Source of the DNA: Desulfobacteraceae bacterium
GTDB taxonomy: Bacteria; Desulfobacterota; Desulfobacteria; Desulfobacterales; Desulfosarcinaceae
NCBI GenBank assembly: GCA_024230435.1
Contig: JAAERL010000611.1
Location: 1-64,000 of the forward strand
DNA length: 64,000 nucleotides
Reading direction: 5' to 3'
Positions 16,789 through 26,395 of the stretch are shown in pieces (the stretch's first letter is position 1; each line of letters begins with the position of its first letter). The notes below the pieces were generated by a model. The model was not told where the DNA came from. It worked only from the letters and a program-made list of their open reading frames with translations, and did not search any database. The translations under genes and the position numbers were made by a program.

Positions 16789-17559
16789 TTAACGCGTAAT
16801 ACCGCGTTGAGTTGATTTGATGAAATCAATAAAGCTGTTAACCTCCGGCAGATGGTCTACTTCAGCGCCAACACGTTCGATAGCCTCATTTAACGTCAGG
16901 CCAAAACGGAAAATCAGCCGATAGGCTTTTTTAAGCTGGAGGACGGTTTCTTTGGCAAAACCGTGCCGTTTCAAGCCGACTTGATTGAGACCATGGAGTT
17001 TGGCCCGATCACCGGATGCAATTACATAAGGTGGAATATCCTTCGTGACTGCGGATTTTCCACCGATAAACGCATAATCCCCCACACGGACAAATTGATG
17101 AATAGCGACTAAGCCGCCGACCGTAGCATGATTTCCAATGCTAATATGACCGGCCAGCGTCGCATTGTTAGCCATAACCACCTGATTACCAACGATACAG
17201 TCATGGGCAACATGGGTATAGGCCATGAGAAAGCAGTTGTTTCCGATTTTGGTTACTCCCCCGCCGAATTCCGTGCCACGGTGAATGGTGACAAATTCAC
17301 GGATATGGCAATTGTCCCCAATGACAACTTTGGAACGCTCCCCTTTGAATTTAAGGGATTGGGGCGAAGCGCCGATTGCAGCATACTGAAAAATATGGCA
17401 ATTACTGCCGATTTCTACAAACGGGTCGACAACTACATGAGGACCGATGACAGAGCCTTTTTTTATGACAACATGATCACCGATGACCGAATATGGGCCA
17501 ATGGTGACGTCATTTTCGATTTTGGCTTTGGAGCTGATAATGACGGTTTTGTCTATCAT
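16789..17559 (-). CDS. lpxA: Acyl-ACP:UDP-N-acetylglucosamine O-acyltransferase
   Basis: LpxA starts lipid A synthesis by acylating the 3-position of UDP-GlcNAc (or the 3-amine of GlcNAc3N). The 256-residue protein is a left-handed beta-helix of hexapeptide repeats (IGPHVVVDP, IGASPQSLKFKGE). The catalytic His pair is in TYVAHDC-like TEXT: the sequence reads YTHVAHDCIVGNQ near residue 120. A helical C-terminal domain follows (about 190-256). The start is 3 bases after the fabZ stop, so the two are coupled. Confidence 0.96.
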   Translation of the reverse strand: MIDKTVIISSKAKIENDVTIGPYSVIGDHVVIKKGSVIGPHVVVDPFVEIGSNCHIFQYAAIGASPQSLKFKGERSKVVIGDNCHIREFVTIHRGTEFGGGVTKIGNNCFLMAYTHVAHDCIVGNQVVMANNATLAGHISIGNHATVGGLVAIHQFVRVGDYAFIGGKSAVTKDIPPYVIASGDRAKLHGLNQVGLKRHGFAKETVLQLKKAYRLIFRFGLTLNEAIERVGAEVDHLPEVNSFIDFIKSTQRGITR

Positions 17560-17562
17560 ATC

Positions 17563-18003
17563 TTAAACCTCTATAGTTGCCATCAGTTGTGCTTCAACAG
17601 CTACTTGTTCATCAACTTTGGCAAGACCTGTAAATTTCATAATTTTTGAACGTTGTTTGATAATTTCCAATTCCATAATGAGTTGATCTCCGGGAACAAC
17701 CTGTTTTCTAAATTTTACATTATCCATTCCCATAAAATACATCAATACCCCGGAGCCTTCTTCTGCCATGGTTTTAACCGCCAATACTCCGGCGGTCTGG
17801 GCCATGGCTTCTACAATCAGCACGCCCGGCATGATGGGTTTTTTAGGGAAATGCCCCCTAAAAAAAGGCTCATTCATGGTAACGTTTTTTAATCCGGTAA
17901 CGGATTTTCCCGGTTCCAGGTTAAGAATGCGATCCACTAAAAGGAAAGGGTACCGGTGGGGTAAATTATTCATAATTTCAACAACGTCCAATTGCTCGAA
18001 CAT
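17563..18003 (-). CDS. fabZ: (3R)-hydroxyacyl-ACP dehydratase
   Basis: FabZ is a hot-dog-fold dehydratase of fatty acid synthesis. It competes with LpxA and LpxD for hydroxyacyl-ACP, which explains its lasting linkage to them. The 146 residues contain the substrate-entry LPHRYPFLLVDRI (about 15-27), the catalytic His in GHFPKKPIMPGVL (about 50-62) and the catalytic Glu in IVEAMAQ. AAGGAGA lies 8 bases before the ATG. A 354-base gap holding a repeat copy separates it from lpxD. Confidence 0.97.
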   Translation of the reverse strand: MFEQLDVVEIMNNLPHRYPFLLVDRILNLEPGKSVTGLKNVTMNEPFFRGHFPKKPIMPGVLIVEAMAQTAGVLAVKTMAEEGSGVLMYFMGMDNVKFRKQVVPGDQLIMELEIIKQRSKIMKFTGLAKVDEQVAVEAQLMATIEV

Positions 18004-18228
18004 GTGCTTCTCCTTATTGGCCCCTATTCGGAAATATCAATTTATTATGGAGTACGAAAAAAGCTGTCTTATCAAAATTGAGCTAAATTTACCTATTTCC
18101 ATAAGGGCGAAATTTACATACACTTGCGTAACGGTGAGGGCAGTTTTAGGAAAAAACAGTTACACTTCTTATTTCTGGTCAAAGATACTCCGCTTAGCCC
18201 CAATCCATTTTTGGACAGGCACTATATA

Positions 18229-18321
18229 ATATCCATCCATAAATGGCTAATTCTTACGATATCTTCGTTGTGCTCAAAAATTTTATCTTCATATGCCTGT
18301 GGTAAAATTTTTCGCACGCCT
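18229..18321 (-). repeat. R3 interspersed repeat, partial copy
   Basis: On the minus strand this stretch matches the copy at 31614-31783 in several blocks in the same order: GCGTGCGAAAAATT, ACAGGCAT, GATAAAATTTTT, GAAGATATCG and GCCATTTATGGATGGA. The end corresponding to GTGTCCATC is missing and short internal segments are deleted. Confidence 0.7.
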
Positions 18322-18330
18322 TGATCTTAC

Positions 18331-18356
18331 TCTTTATCCGTTATTTGCGGATAAAG
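18331..18356 (-). other. Hairpin at the 3' end of lpxD
   Basis: Perfect 10-base arms TCTTTATCCG and CGGATAAAGA separated by 6 bases start 1 base beyond the lpxD stop. There is no T-run, so it is not a standard intrinsic terminator. It could stabilise the upstream mRNA end or mark a processing site between lpxD and fabZ. Confidence 0.5.
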
Positions 18357-18357
18357 A

Positions 18358-19383
18358 CTATGTATTTCCCAAAGCTTTCAATTTGTTTTCCAACTGATCT
18401 ATTTTCTTTTTCAACTCTGGAAGCTTTGGTAATAATTTGCTTGTTCTGAGCCAAGTTGAATGCGCCATGGCCAGCATTGAGCCTGACACAACTTGTTTTT
18501 CGGGCAGCGATTGAGCAACTCCTGTTCGTGGGCCGACGATGGTTCCGTCTCCTATTGTGAGATGGTCGCCAATGCCCGCCTGACCGGCAATAATAGTATC
18601 CCGTCCTATAGTTACGCTTCCTGCTATACCGACTTGGGCAATAATGAGGGAGTTTTCTCCAATGACGACGTTATGGGCAATATGCACAAGATTATCCATT
18701 TTAACACCGGTTTTTATCCATGTGCGGCCAAAGGTGGCGCGATCGATAGTGCAGTTTGCGCCGATTTCCACATCATCATCAATTTGTACGATACCTGTTT
18801 GGGGAATTTTAAAGCAACGGCCGGAATCTTTAACAAAACCATACCCGTCACTGCCGATTACAGCGCCTGAATGAATAATGACGCGCTGTCCAATGATAGA
18901 TCCGTCCAAGATGGAGGCATTCGGGTAAATAACACTATCGTTACCAATAACAACATCGTTACCGATAACCGTATTGGAATACAGAACAACGCCATCACCT
19001 AAAACAACCTTGTTCCCGATGACTACTCCGGGACCAATGAAAACATCCTTACCCTTTGTAACCCCATCGCCAATAACAGCGGAAGGATGAATTTCCCCGG
19101 CAGGTTTTTTAAAAGGCTGAAATAATGCCAGAACCTTGGCAAAGGCTAACCGGGGATTATCTGCATGGATTAAGTTCGTTTCCGTTAGATTTGTACCTGA
19201 CGGTATGATAACGGCAGCCGCTTTTGTCCGGGAAAGATCGGTCAGTAGAGATTTTTTTTCGACAAAGGTTATTTGGTGATGATCTGCCGCCTCAAAAGGG
19301 GCGGCCCCCCCGATAACTAAATCCGGATCGCCGGTCAGCTTTCCCGAAACAAATTCGGCTATTTTTTTAAGGGTGAATTCCAT
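18358..19383 (-). CDS. lpxD: UDP-3-O-(3-hydroxyacyl)glucosamine N-acyltransferase
   Basis: LpxD adds the second hydroxyacyl chain, to the 2-amine, in lipid A synthesis. The 341 residues show the N-terminal uridine-binding domain (GGAAPFEAADHHQITFVE, about 25-43), a long hexapeptide beta-helix (IGDGV, IGNKVVLGDGV, IGNDVVIGN) with the catalytic His in VHIAHNVVIGENS (about residue 238), and a short C-terminal helix. It is 11 bases after the skp-like gene. Confidence 0.96.
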   Translation of the reverse strand: MEFTLKKIAEFVSGKLTGDPDLVIGGAAPFEAADHHQITFVEKKSLLTDLSRTKAAAVIIPSGTNLTETNLIHADNPRLAFAKVLALFQPFKKPAGEIHPSAVIGDGVTKGKDVFIGPGVVIGNKVVLGDGVVLYSNTVIGNDVVIGNDSVIYPNASILDGSIIGQRVIIHSGAVIGSDGYGFVKDSGRCFKIPQTGIVQIDDDVEIGANCTIDRATFGRTWIKTGVKMDNLVHIAHNVVIGENSLIIAQVGIAGSVTIGRDTIIAGQAGIGDHLTIGDGTIVGPRTGVAQSLPEKQVVSGSMLAMAHSTWLRTSKLLPKLPELKKKIDQLENKLKALGNT

Positions 19384-19394
19384 GATTATCGTTT

Positions 19395-19931
19395 CTATTT
19401 TTTCTTTGGCGGGTTTTCGTTATAGATTTTGATGATTTGATCGGTCACGTCCAGGCTGGGCGGCGCATAAACCGTATTGATGTCTTCAAGGATTAATAAA
19501 AAGCCATGTTTTTTGCCGTAGTCCTTAACCAGTTGCAGGACATCCTTACGAACAGAGTTTACAAGGCGCATTTGAAGCTCCTGGATTTTCCGGTCATACT
19601 TGCGTTTCAGGGCTTTGGCGTCATCCAATTTGCGGTTTAATTGCCATTTTTTTTCGTCATTGGCATCTTTGCTCATAACTGACTGATCACGTTCCAGCGT
19701 CTCTTTAAGCTTTTTAATCTCGTCTCCATGCTTTTTAAGCTCAGCTTCCATACGCTGGCCTTCTTTATTAATTTCTTTTTTAGCTGTTTTTCCAGCATTT
19801 GAATTGTCAAAGATTTTTTGAAAATTTATAATACCTATTTTGGCGACATCCGCACAAAATCCATGTGGAATCCAAACCATGCTAAAAATAAAAGTAATGA
19901 AAACAATGAAACCTATCTTGCGTAAATGCAT
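19395..19931 (-). CDS. OmpH/Skp-family periplasmic chaperone
   Basis: Skp holds unfolded outer membrane proteins in the periplasm and delivers them to BamA. The ATG at 19931 has a strong GGGAGG site and gives 178 residues with a clear signal peptide (IGFIVFITFIFSMVW, cleavage after FCA near residue 24). The mature part starts VAKIGIINFQKIF, the OmpH hallmark, followed by a lysine-rich coiled coil (about 50-130). Located between bamA and lpxD as in many Gram-negatives. Confidence 0.9.
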   Translation of the reverse strand: MHLRKIGFIVFITFIFSMVWIPHGFCADVAKIGIINFQKIFDNSNAGKTAKKEINKEGQRMEAELKKHGDEIKKLKETLERDQSVMSKDANDEKKWQLNRKLDDAKALKRKYDRKIQELQMRLVNSVRKDVLQLVKDYGKKHGFLLILEDINTVYAPPSLDVTDQIIKIYNENPPKKK

Positions 19932-19986
19932 TCTGCCTCCCTTAATATCCATAAACATTTTTTGTGTTTTTTAGTATTATGTGTCT

Positions 19987-22632
19987 TTAGAATTCTCCAC
20001 CGACCGTGAATTCCCAGCGTCCGCTGCTTTCATCCTCACGTCGGTCCAGTATATGGCCATATTCTATACGAATCGGCGCCAGGGGAGAATACCAGCGGAA
20101 CCCGCCTCCGGCGCTTTGACGCATATCCGAAAAATCAATGTTGTCATCATATACATTGCCTGTATCATAAAACACAACCCCCATAAGGCCGAGTTTTTCA
20201 TACAAGGGCACGATCAGTTCAAGATTAAACTGTACCATTTTGTGACCGCCATATTCCTTACCATCTTTCTCTATATTAACAGAATCAAATCCGCGCAGGC
20301 TATTGATGCCTCCAAGCTCAAATTTTTCATAATCCGGGAGATATTTATCTCTATCGTTTGCATGAACATATCCGGTTTTGGCATGGGCATATCCCACAAT
20401 TCCTTTGTATATGGGATAATACGATCCTGTATTGAGGATGTACTTGTTATACCCGATTTTGCCGCCCAAGCCGGCATATTCGAATAGAGCCCTGTGTTTA
20501 GAGCCTTCAGTGGGGTTAAATCGCCGGTCCCTTGAATCGTATTCCAGGGAAAATTGGGCCTTGCTGGTCAGATTAGTGCCCTCAAGAAAAATCATGTCGT
20601 CCGGGGCCTCGTCATAATCATCGATCGCTATATCGTTTAATTCGTAATTGTAGCCCATATACGCTCGCGTATAATCAAAAACCGGATATCCGAAACGTAC
20701 AAGCGCGCCATAAGAATCCCTGTCGTAATAGGTATAATCTTTTTCTAAATTATACGCTTCACCGGTAACACTCAACCGGCTATCCATAAACCATGGCTCG
20801 GTAAACCTGAGTACGAATTCTCTGGTTGAGGATCCAACTTTTCCGCTAAGCTGAAGCGTTTGACCTCTGCCCAGGAAATTACGCTGAGCAATTGAAGCCA
20901 TTAAAAAGATACTTTCTTCAGAGCTATAACCCGCGCCAAAGCTGAAAGTTCCTGTAGGTTTCTCAGTAACATCAATTTTTAAAGACATTTTGTCTTCCGA
21001 ACTGCCCTTGATATGGTTGACCTTGATGTCTTCAAAGTAATCCAGCCGCAGCAGGCTGCGGATACTGCGTTTAATGGAGGCTGCTTTGAAAAGCCCCTGT
21101 TCCTGGACCCTGAGCAGGCGGCGGATGACCTTGTCCCGCGTTCGCGTATTACCGCTGATAATGATGTTTTCCAGGTAAACTTTTTGTTTTTTATCGATTA
21201 CAAAACGGATATCGACCGCAAGGTTTTTTTCGTTCTCTTCAATAAGGGGCCGAATGTCTGCGTGGGCATAACCGTGGTCGCCGTAAATATCTGATAATGT
21301 ATTGATATCGTTTCTTATTTTTTCGCGGCTAAAATAGGTCTCCTCAGTGATGCTTAACTCTTGGAGCAAAACCTGCTTTTTTTTGATCAAATCGCCTTCA
21401 ATTTTTACTTCGCCGACTTTGAATTGAGGCCCTTCATTTATTTTGATCGTGATTTGAATGTGTTCGGTTAGAATGTTCACCGCCGGATCGGCAATACGGG
21501 AACGGATAAATCCCTGATTATGATAAAAAGCGTTCAACTTGGCCATATCCTGGTCCAATGTTGTACGGTCCAAATCTCCCGAGCTGCTGATCCAATAGAA
21601 AAAACCTTTTTCGGAGGTCTTTATTTCTTTGAGAAGTTTTTTTCTGTCGAACGCCTTATTGCCGTCAAAAACGATTTTGGTGACATAAAGTTTCGGGCCT
21701 TCATCAATGACGAATTCCAGGTCAGCCTGATTGTTTTTTAGAGGCAGTACGTTATATTTTATTTTGATCTTATGATAATTTTTTTCTTTGTAAAGTTCTT
21801 CTATCAGAACAATATTATTTCTTATTTTAAAAATATTCAGGATTGAGCCGGTGGTGATGGTGAGATTTTCCTTAATCTCTTCATCCTTATATTTCAGGTT
21901 GCCCTTAAGCTTGATTCGGCGGATGGTCGGTTTTTCCTCCACATGGAAGGTAATTATTTTTCCCTTTTGGGCAGAGGCGGATTCCACGCGGACATTATCG
22001 AAATAGCCCATGGCGAATATATTTCGAATATCTTTAGATAATGTCTCTTTTTTGAAGATTCCGTTAACTTTCGATTGAACAACTCTCAATATCGCATCAG
22101 ATTCAATTCGCCTGTTACCCTGAATTTTAATATCGGCTATGGTGTCGTATTCGAATAATTTTAAGTTGATTTTATTGGCCAGAACTTTTAAGACGCCAAG
22201 AAGATTTTCCAGGGACTTGCCCTTAATGCTGAAAGCAGAAGCTTTGCCGGTATCTTTCGTATTTGTAAGCCGGGCATTAAGAATGAAACGATCTTCAATC
22301 AGCGTAAAACTTCCCCAAACGACCTGATTGGCGCCCAATTTGCGGCCGATACCGGCGGCTGATTTGGAATCCTGTAATTCAGGCACCGTAATGGTGTTGA
22401 AGTCTATTATACGGACGATTGATGCGCCTTCTTTTTCCAGGTGGCCGCTAAGCACCTCTGCTATCTGTGGTTTGAGATAGCTCAGATTCTTTTTTGCGTT
22501 TATGGTGAAAGGAAGCACGGCCACGTTTACCGCTTCTTTGGCATTGGCTGGCAAAGGCGTCAACGTTGATACCAAAAGTATCACCACACCAAAGGTCAAC
22601 AAACATTTTGTAAAGTTTATTTTTCGTATCAT
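19987..22632 (-). CDS. bamA: Outer membrane protein assembly factor BamA with extra N-terminal domain
   Basis: BamA inserts beta-barrels into the outer membrane. The 881-residue precursor has a signal peptide (LLTFGVVILLVSTLTPLPANA, cleavage near residue 32). An extra ~115-residue TolB/FlgO-like domain follows (VAVLPFTINA to about 150). Then come five POTRA domains (from TIADIKIQGNRRI near 165 to about 505; ENIIISGNTRTRDKVIRR opens the last) and a 16-strand barrel containing the conserved loop motif in SLRGFDS (about 795), ending in the outer-membrane signature Phe (VGGEF). Genes lolD and skp flank it. The extra domain is an addition to the E. coli layout. Confidence 0.94.
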   Translation of the reverse strand: MIRKINFTKCLLTFGVVILLVSTLTPLPANAKEAVNVAVLPFTINAKKNLSYLKPQIAEVLSGHLEKEGASIVRIIDFNTITVPELQDSKSAAGIGRKLGANQVVWGSFTLIEDRFILNARLTNTKDTGKASAFSIKGKSLENLLGVLKVLANKINLKLFEYDTIADIKIQGNRRIESDAILRVVQSKVNGIFKKETLSKDIRNIFAMGYFDNVRVESASAQKGKIITFHVEEKPTIRRIKLKGNLKYKDEEIKENLTITTGSILNIFKIRNNIVLIEELYKEKNYHKIKIKYNVLPLKNNQADLEFVIDEGPKLYVTKIVFDGNKAFDRKKLLKEIKTSEKGFFYWISSSGDLDRTTLDQDMAKLNAFYHNQGFIRSRIADPAVNILTEHIQITIKINEGPQFKVGEVKIEGDLIKKKQVLLQELSITEETYFSREKIRNDINTLSDIYGDHGYAHADIRPLIEENEKNLAVDIRFVIDKKQKVYLENIIISGNTRTRDKVIRRLLRVQEQGLFKAASIKRSIRSLLRLDYFEDIKVNHIKGSSEDKMSLKIDVTEKPTGTFSFGAGYSSEESIFLMASIAQRNFLGRGQTLQLSGKVGSSTREFVLRFTEPWFMDSRLSVTGEAYNLEKDYTYYDRDSYGALVRFGYPVFDYTRAYMGYNYELNDIAIDDYDEAPDDMIFLEGTNLTSKAQFSLEYDSRDRRFNPTEGSKHRALFEYAGLGGKIGYNKYILNTGSYYPIYKGIVGYAHAKTGYVHANDRDKYLPDYEKFELGGINSLRGFDSVNIEKDGKEYGGHKMVQFNLELIVPLYEKLGLMGVVFYDTGNVYDDNIDFSDMRQSAGGGFRWYSPLAPIRIEYGHILDRREDESSGRWEFTVGGEF

Positions 22633-22665
22633 TTTTCTTCAGTTCTCATTGCTGTATATGGTCAA

Positions 22666-23394
22666 TTAACGCAGATAATCTAATCGGCCGTCGGCAATCG
22701 TGGCTTCGCGCGCCATATAAGAAGCCAAAGCCAGATTATGGGTTACAACCACAACGGCCATGCCCATTTCCTGATTAAGCTCCATTAGTAAATCGTGAAT
22801 TTGTTCACTGTTTTTTTTGTCAAGGTTACCCGTGGGTTCATCAGCCAGCAAGATGGCAGGCTTTAAGACTAGTGCCCGCGCCAGGGCCACCCGCTGCTGT
22901 TCACCACCGGATAACTCAGTGGCTTTTTCGTCCAATCTGTCGGCCAATCCGACACGGACCAGTATTTTTTCAGCCAATTGTGCAGCCGTTTGTTTGTCCA
23001 GACCTTGTATCAAGGCGGGCATCATGGCATTTTCCAGCGCTGAAAATTCCGGTAAAAGATGGTGAAATTGAAAAACAAAGCCCATGGACCGATTGCGAAA
23101 GCGTGCCAATTGAAGACTGTCGTAGTCAAGCACATCTTCATTTTGAAAAAGGAGCAGGCCTTGGTCAGGCCGGTCCAATGTTCCCAGAATGTGAAGCAGA
23201 GTTGATTTGCCAATCCCGGATGCTCCGACGATTGCAACCGTTTCTTGCTTTTTGATTCTAAAATCAAGTTTTTTAAGAACTTCAAACCGTGCTTTCGTAC
23301 CCGAAAAGCTTTTATACAAGCTTTTGGCCTCCAGCAAAAAGGCCCATGTGTTTTCTGTGGTTGCCTGGTCCGTTTTGTTGTTTGTCTTAACCAT
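22666..23394 (-). CDS. lolD: Lipoprotein-releasing system ATPase LolD
   Basis: LolD powers the LolCE complex that extracts lipoproteins from the inner membrane. The protein shows Walker [13 protein letters not shown] (about residue 50), a Q-loop in [12 protein letters not shown], signature [15 protein letters not shown] and Walker [14 protein letters not shown]. The start was placed at ATG 23394, which overlaps the lolC stop by 8 bases and has GGAGG upstream; a longer in-frame extension into lolC adds nothing conserved. Length 242, usual 220-235. Confidence 0.93.
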   Translation of the reverse strand: MVKTNNKTDQATTENTWAFLLEAKSLYKSFSGTKARFEVLKKLDFRIKKQETVAIVGASGIGKSTLLHILGTLDRPDQGLLLFQNEDVLDYDSLQLARFRNRSMGFVFQFHHLLPEFSALENAMMPALIQGLDKQTAAQLAEKILVRVGLADRLDEKATELSGGEQQRVALARALVLKPAILLADEPTGNLDKKNSEQIHDLLMELNQEMGMAVVVVTHNLALASYMAREATIADGRLDYLR

Positions 23395-24622
23395 AACGGA
23401 TAGCCTCCACAGGATTAAGGTGTGCGGCTTTATGGGCCGGGTAAAGTGTTGCTGCAAAACAAATGAGTAAAGTGGAAAACGCAACAAGAATAACATCAGT
23501 AAACTGCAGATGAACCGGAAGCGCGGTTATGTAAAATACATCTCCGGGCAGCCTTATCAGCTTATAGTGGATCTGCAAAAGGCAGATTCCTGTTCCAAAA
23601 ATGACCCCGCCTGTGGTTCCGGTAATGCCGATAAACAATCCCTGCATCATGAAAATTCTTTTGATGCGATTTACCGTGGTCCCAAGAGTCATAAGAACGG
23701 CAATGTCCCTGGTTTTTTCCAGAACCATCATAATTTGTGCGCTTGTGATGCTGAAAGTGGCCACTAAAATAATCAGGGTAAGGGTGATGAACATAGCAGT
23801 TTTTTCCAGCTTCAGGGCGGAGAAAAGGTTGCGATTTAAAGCCTTCCAGTCTTTCATGCGAAATTGGGAAGCAGATAAGCCTGATAGAATGGATTTGCCA
23901 ATATGCGCCGTCTGGAAAATGTCTTTGACACGTATTTCTACGGCGGCCGCAGCATTTTTTTTCATTCGCGAAAGCGCCCGGGCGTCCTGCAGCGTCACAA
24001 AAGCAAGATAGCTGTCGTATTCGTACATCCCCGTTTCAAAAAAGCCGGTAACAAGAAAACGTCTCATGTAAGGAACAAATCCCATCGGCGCCAATGCTCC
24101 GCGGGGCGAAACAACAAAAAGCGTATCTCCCTTTTCCAGGCTCAATATGCGCGCCAGATCTTTTCCTAGAACAATAGGTGAAATGGACCGGCCTTGAACA
24201 AAATTCGTTTTATCGGTTTTAAGGGATTGCAAATTCTTGATATGCAGTCCTTTTTTAGCCATGTCAGGGTCTACACCCTTAATCAGGGCCCCTGAAATAC
24301 GTGAATTTGCGCGCAGCATTGCTTGAAACGAAATCAAAGGCCAGGCGGCAAGAACGCCTTTTGTTTGATTAGCCCTGCGGATCAATTCGTCATAATTGGT
24401 CAAAGGCCGATCATTTGTTTGCTCGATGACCAGATGAGGCTCAATGCCTAATATGCGAGATTTAAGATCCGATTCAAATCCTCCCATTACAGCAATAACG
24501 ACAATAAGGGCTGTTACGCCAATGGTGACTCCGATAATGCCAAGCATGGAAATCAGGGCGATAATCGTCTGTCTTGGGTTGGCTTTGAAATAACGCCGGC
24601 TTATAAAGAGTTCGAAAGTCAT
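23387..24622 (-). CDS. Lipoprotein-releasing system permease LolC/LolE
   Basis: Single LolC/E-type permease (sometimes called LolF) with an N-terminal transmembrane helix ([17 protein letters not shown] near residue 38), a large periplasmic MacB-like domain (about 50-260) and three C-terminal helices (from [14 protein letters not shown] near 280). [10 protein letters not shown] is the coupling helix that contacts LolD. 411 residues, start preceded by AGGAG. Only one permease gene is present, so the complex is presumably a homodimer with LolD. The 224-base gap before lysS shows nothing recognisable. Confidence 0.92.
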   Translation of the reverse strand: MTFELFISRRYFKANPRQTIIALISMLGIIGVTIGVTALIVVIAVMGGFESDLKSRILGIEPHLVIEQTNDRPLTNYDELIRRANQTKGVLAAWPLISFQAMLRANSRISGALIKGVDPDMAKKGLHIKNLQSLKTDKTNFVQGRSISPIVLGKDLARILSLEKGDTLFVVSPRGALAPMGFVPYMRRFLVTGFFETGMYEYDSYLAFVTLQDARALSRMKKNAAAAVEIRVKDIFQTAHIGKSILSGLSASQFRMKDWKALNRNLFSALKLEKTAMFITLTLIILVATFSITSAQIMMVLEKTRDIAVLMTLGTTVNRIKRIFMMQGLFIGITGTTGGVIFGTGICLLQIHYKLIRLPGDVFYITALPVHLQFTDVILVAFSTLLICFAATLYPAHKAAHLNPVEAIRYG

Positions 24623-24846
24623 CGGCTCCTTTTTAAGGTTTGTGGAAAATGCTGCTCATCGGGCACTGTCCCGGATTTGGATCTGTTTTCACGGCGCGTC
24701 GATGGGTGCATAATAATCGTCTGTGCACATTGACGCAACACAGAAAACAAATTTAAGGACAAGCAAGATAGGTATATTCGCATCTTCCGCGACCTTTAGC
24801 GCTTATGTTTACATTTGCAATGGCATTGTTTTTTTCCAAAGCGGTC

Positions 24847-26331
24847 CTATAGCGTTTTAGGCTTCATATGCGGAAAAAGGATGACCTCACGTATGGATGC
24901 CGAATCGGTTAAAAGCATCGCAAGCCGGTCGATGCCGATGCCTTGCCCTGCTGTGGGCGGCATACCATATTCCAAAGCTTCAACATAATCTTCATCCATC
25001 AGGTGAGCCTCAAAATTACCTTCTTTGCGGTCTGCTACTTGCTGCTCAAACCGGCTGCGCTGATCTTCAGGGTCGTTTAACTCTGAGAAACCGTTGGCAA
25101 TCTCGAATCCAGCAATAAATAATTCAAATCTTTCCGTAATCTCAGGTTCGGTTTCACTTCGCCGGGACAGTGGAGATACTTCCACGGGATAACCGGTAAT
25201 AAAGGTTGGCTGAATAAGTTGCGGTTCAACCAGGATATCAAATAATTTAGTGATAACTTTACCTAAGCGGTTGGTTTTTGTGAGTTGAATGTTCTTTTGC
25301 GCGGCAAATTCGAGCAAGCCTTGATGATTGTCCAGTAATTCAGGCGGAACACCTCCCATATTTTCCAAGGCCTGCGCTATGGTCATTTGCTTCCAGGGTT
25401 GCCCCAGATCAATTTCATGACCTTGAAAAGTGAATTTATTTTCGCCCAGTACGTCAGTGGCAACCTGGGCAAACAACTTTTCGGTCAGCGTCATCAGATC
25501 ATGGTACGTCGCATATGCCTGATAAAATTCGAGCATTGTGAATTCGGGATTGTGTTGTGTTGAGATTCCCTCATTTCTGAAATTGCGATTTATTTCAAAA
25601 ACACGTTCAAAACCGCCTACAACAAGACGTTTCAGATAAAGCTCCGGGGCAATTCTCAAGTAAAGATCCATATTTAATGCATTATGGTGGGTCGCAAACG
25701 GCGTTGCCTCGGCTCCTCCGGCAATGGGTTGCATCATCGGCGTTTCAACTTCCATAAAATCATGGTCGATAAAAAACTGCCTGACGGCTTGTATCATCTG
25801 GCTGCGCATTTTGAAGATTCGCCGGGTATCCTCATTCATGATCAAGTCAACATAACGCTGGCGATATCTTTTTTCAGGATCTTTCAATTTGTGATATTTT
25901 TCCGGCAAAGGACGCACAGCCTTGCTAAGTAGCTCAAGGCGTCCGGCCAGCAGGGTCCACTCACCTGTTTTTGTTTGAAACATGCTGCCTGAAATCCCAA
26001 TGAAATCACCAATATCTAATTTTTTAAATAACGCGTAGTCCGAAGCGCCTACTTTGTCTTTGCGGATATAGGCCTGCATTTGGCCAGAACGATCCCGGAA
26101 TCGGATAAAAGAGGATTTTCCAAAATTATTGACAGCCATGATGCGGCCGGCCATCGTAAAAGGCCCCGGTATTTCGGAGGCCTGATTGTGTGATTCAATA
26201 ATTGAACGGATTTCACCTATTGTGTGCTCAACCTGAAATCCGCTAGGATAGGGGTTTGTGCCATCTGCCCGTAATTGTATTATTTTTTGTTTTCTGTTTT
26301 CAAGAAGATCAACGTGTTTATCTGTTTCCAT
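24847..26331 (-). CDS. lysS: Lysyl-tRNA synthetase, class II
   Basis: Charges tRNA-Lys. The N-terminal OB-fold anticodon-binding domain holds AGRIMAVNNFGKSSFIRFRD (about 62-81). Class II motif 1 is in FMEVETPMMQP, motif 2 in FEINRNFRNEG (about residue 248) and motif 3 in GIGIDRLAML near the C-terminus. The ATG at 26331 (METDKHVDLL) gives 494 residues; an in-frame GTG at 26391 would overlap the terminator hairpin upstream and is unlikely. First gene of the outer-membrane operon, and its leader contains an intrinsic terminator-like hairpin. Confidence 0.95.
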   Translation of the reverse strand: METDKHVDLLENRKQKIIQLRADGTNPYPSGFQVEHTIGEIRSIIESHNQASEIPGPFTMAGRIMAVNNFGKSSFIRFRDRSGQMQAYIRKDKVGASDYALFKKLDIGDFIGISGSMFQTKTGEWTLLAGRLELLSKAVRPLPEKYHKLKDPEKRYRQRYVDLIMNEDTRRIFKMRSQMIQAVRQFFIDHDFMEVETPMMQPIAGGAEATPFATHHNALNMDLYLRIAPELYLKRLVVGGFERVFEINRNFRNEGISTQHNPEFTMLEFYQAYATYHDLMTLTEKLFAQVATDVLGENKFTFQGHEIDLGQPWKQMTIAQALENMGGVPPELLDNHQGLLEFAAQKNIQLTKTNRLGKVITKLFDILVEPQLIQPTFITGYPVEVSPLSRRSETEPEITERFELFIAGFEIANGFSELNDPEDQRSRFEQQVADRKEGNFEAHLMDEDYVEALEYGMPPTAGQGIGIDRLAMLLTDSASIREVILFPHMKPKTL

Positions 26332-26348
26332 TTTCCAAGCCCTTAATG

Positions 26349-26395
26349 CAAAAAACGGGTTCACCGGTACTAAGTCATAAAGTACCCTCACCCGT
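26349..26395 (-). terminator. Intrinsic terminator/attenuator in the lysS leader
   Basis: On the minus strand ACGGGT and GGTACT pair with AGTACC and ACCCGT in a two-part stem, immediately followed by six T residues and then 18 bases to the lysS ATG. No minus-strand gene lies upstream, so it acts on lysS itself. This suggests attenuation. A TTGACA at 26466-26461 could be the -35 box, although a good -10 was not found. The leader also contains CTGC-GAAA-GCAG and TCTG/CAGA pairings that might form an alternative structure. Confidence 0.65.

Larger units (their letters stand above)
18004..18357. other. lpxD-fabZ intergenic region
   Basis: This is the widest gap in the otherwise tight lipid A operon. 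It holds a hairpin immediately after lpxD and an R3 repeat copy (both listed separately). The remaining ~200 bases next to fabZ show no gene. A secondary promoter for fabZ-lpxA may lie here but was not identified. Confidence 0.5.

Noticed and set aside
26331-26391. Longer lysS start at GTG 26391
   Set aside because: It would place coding sequence inside the terminator hairpin and add 20 residues with no family counterpart.
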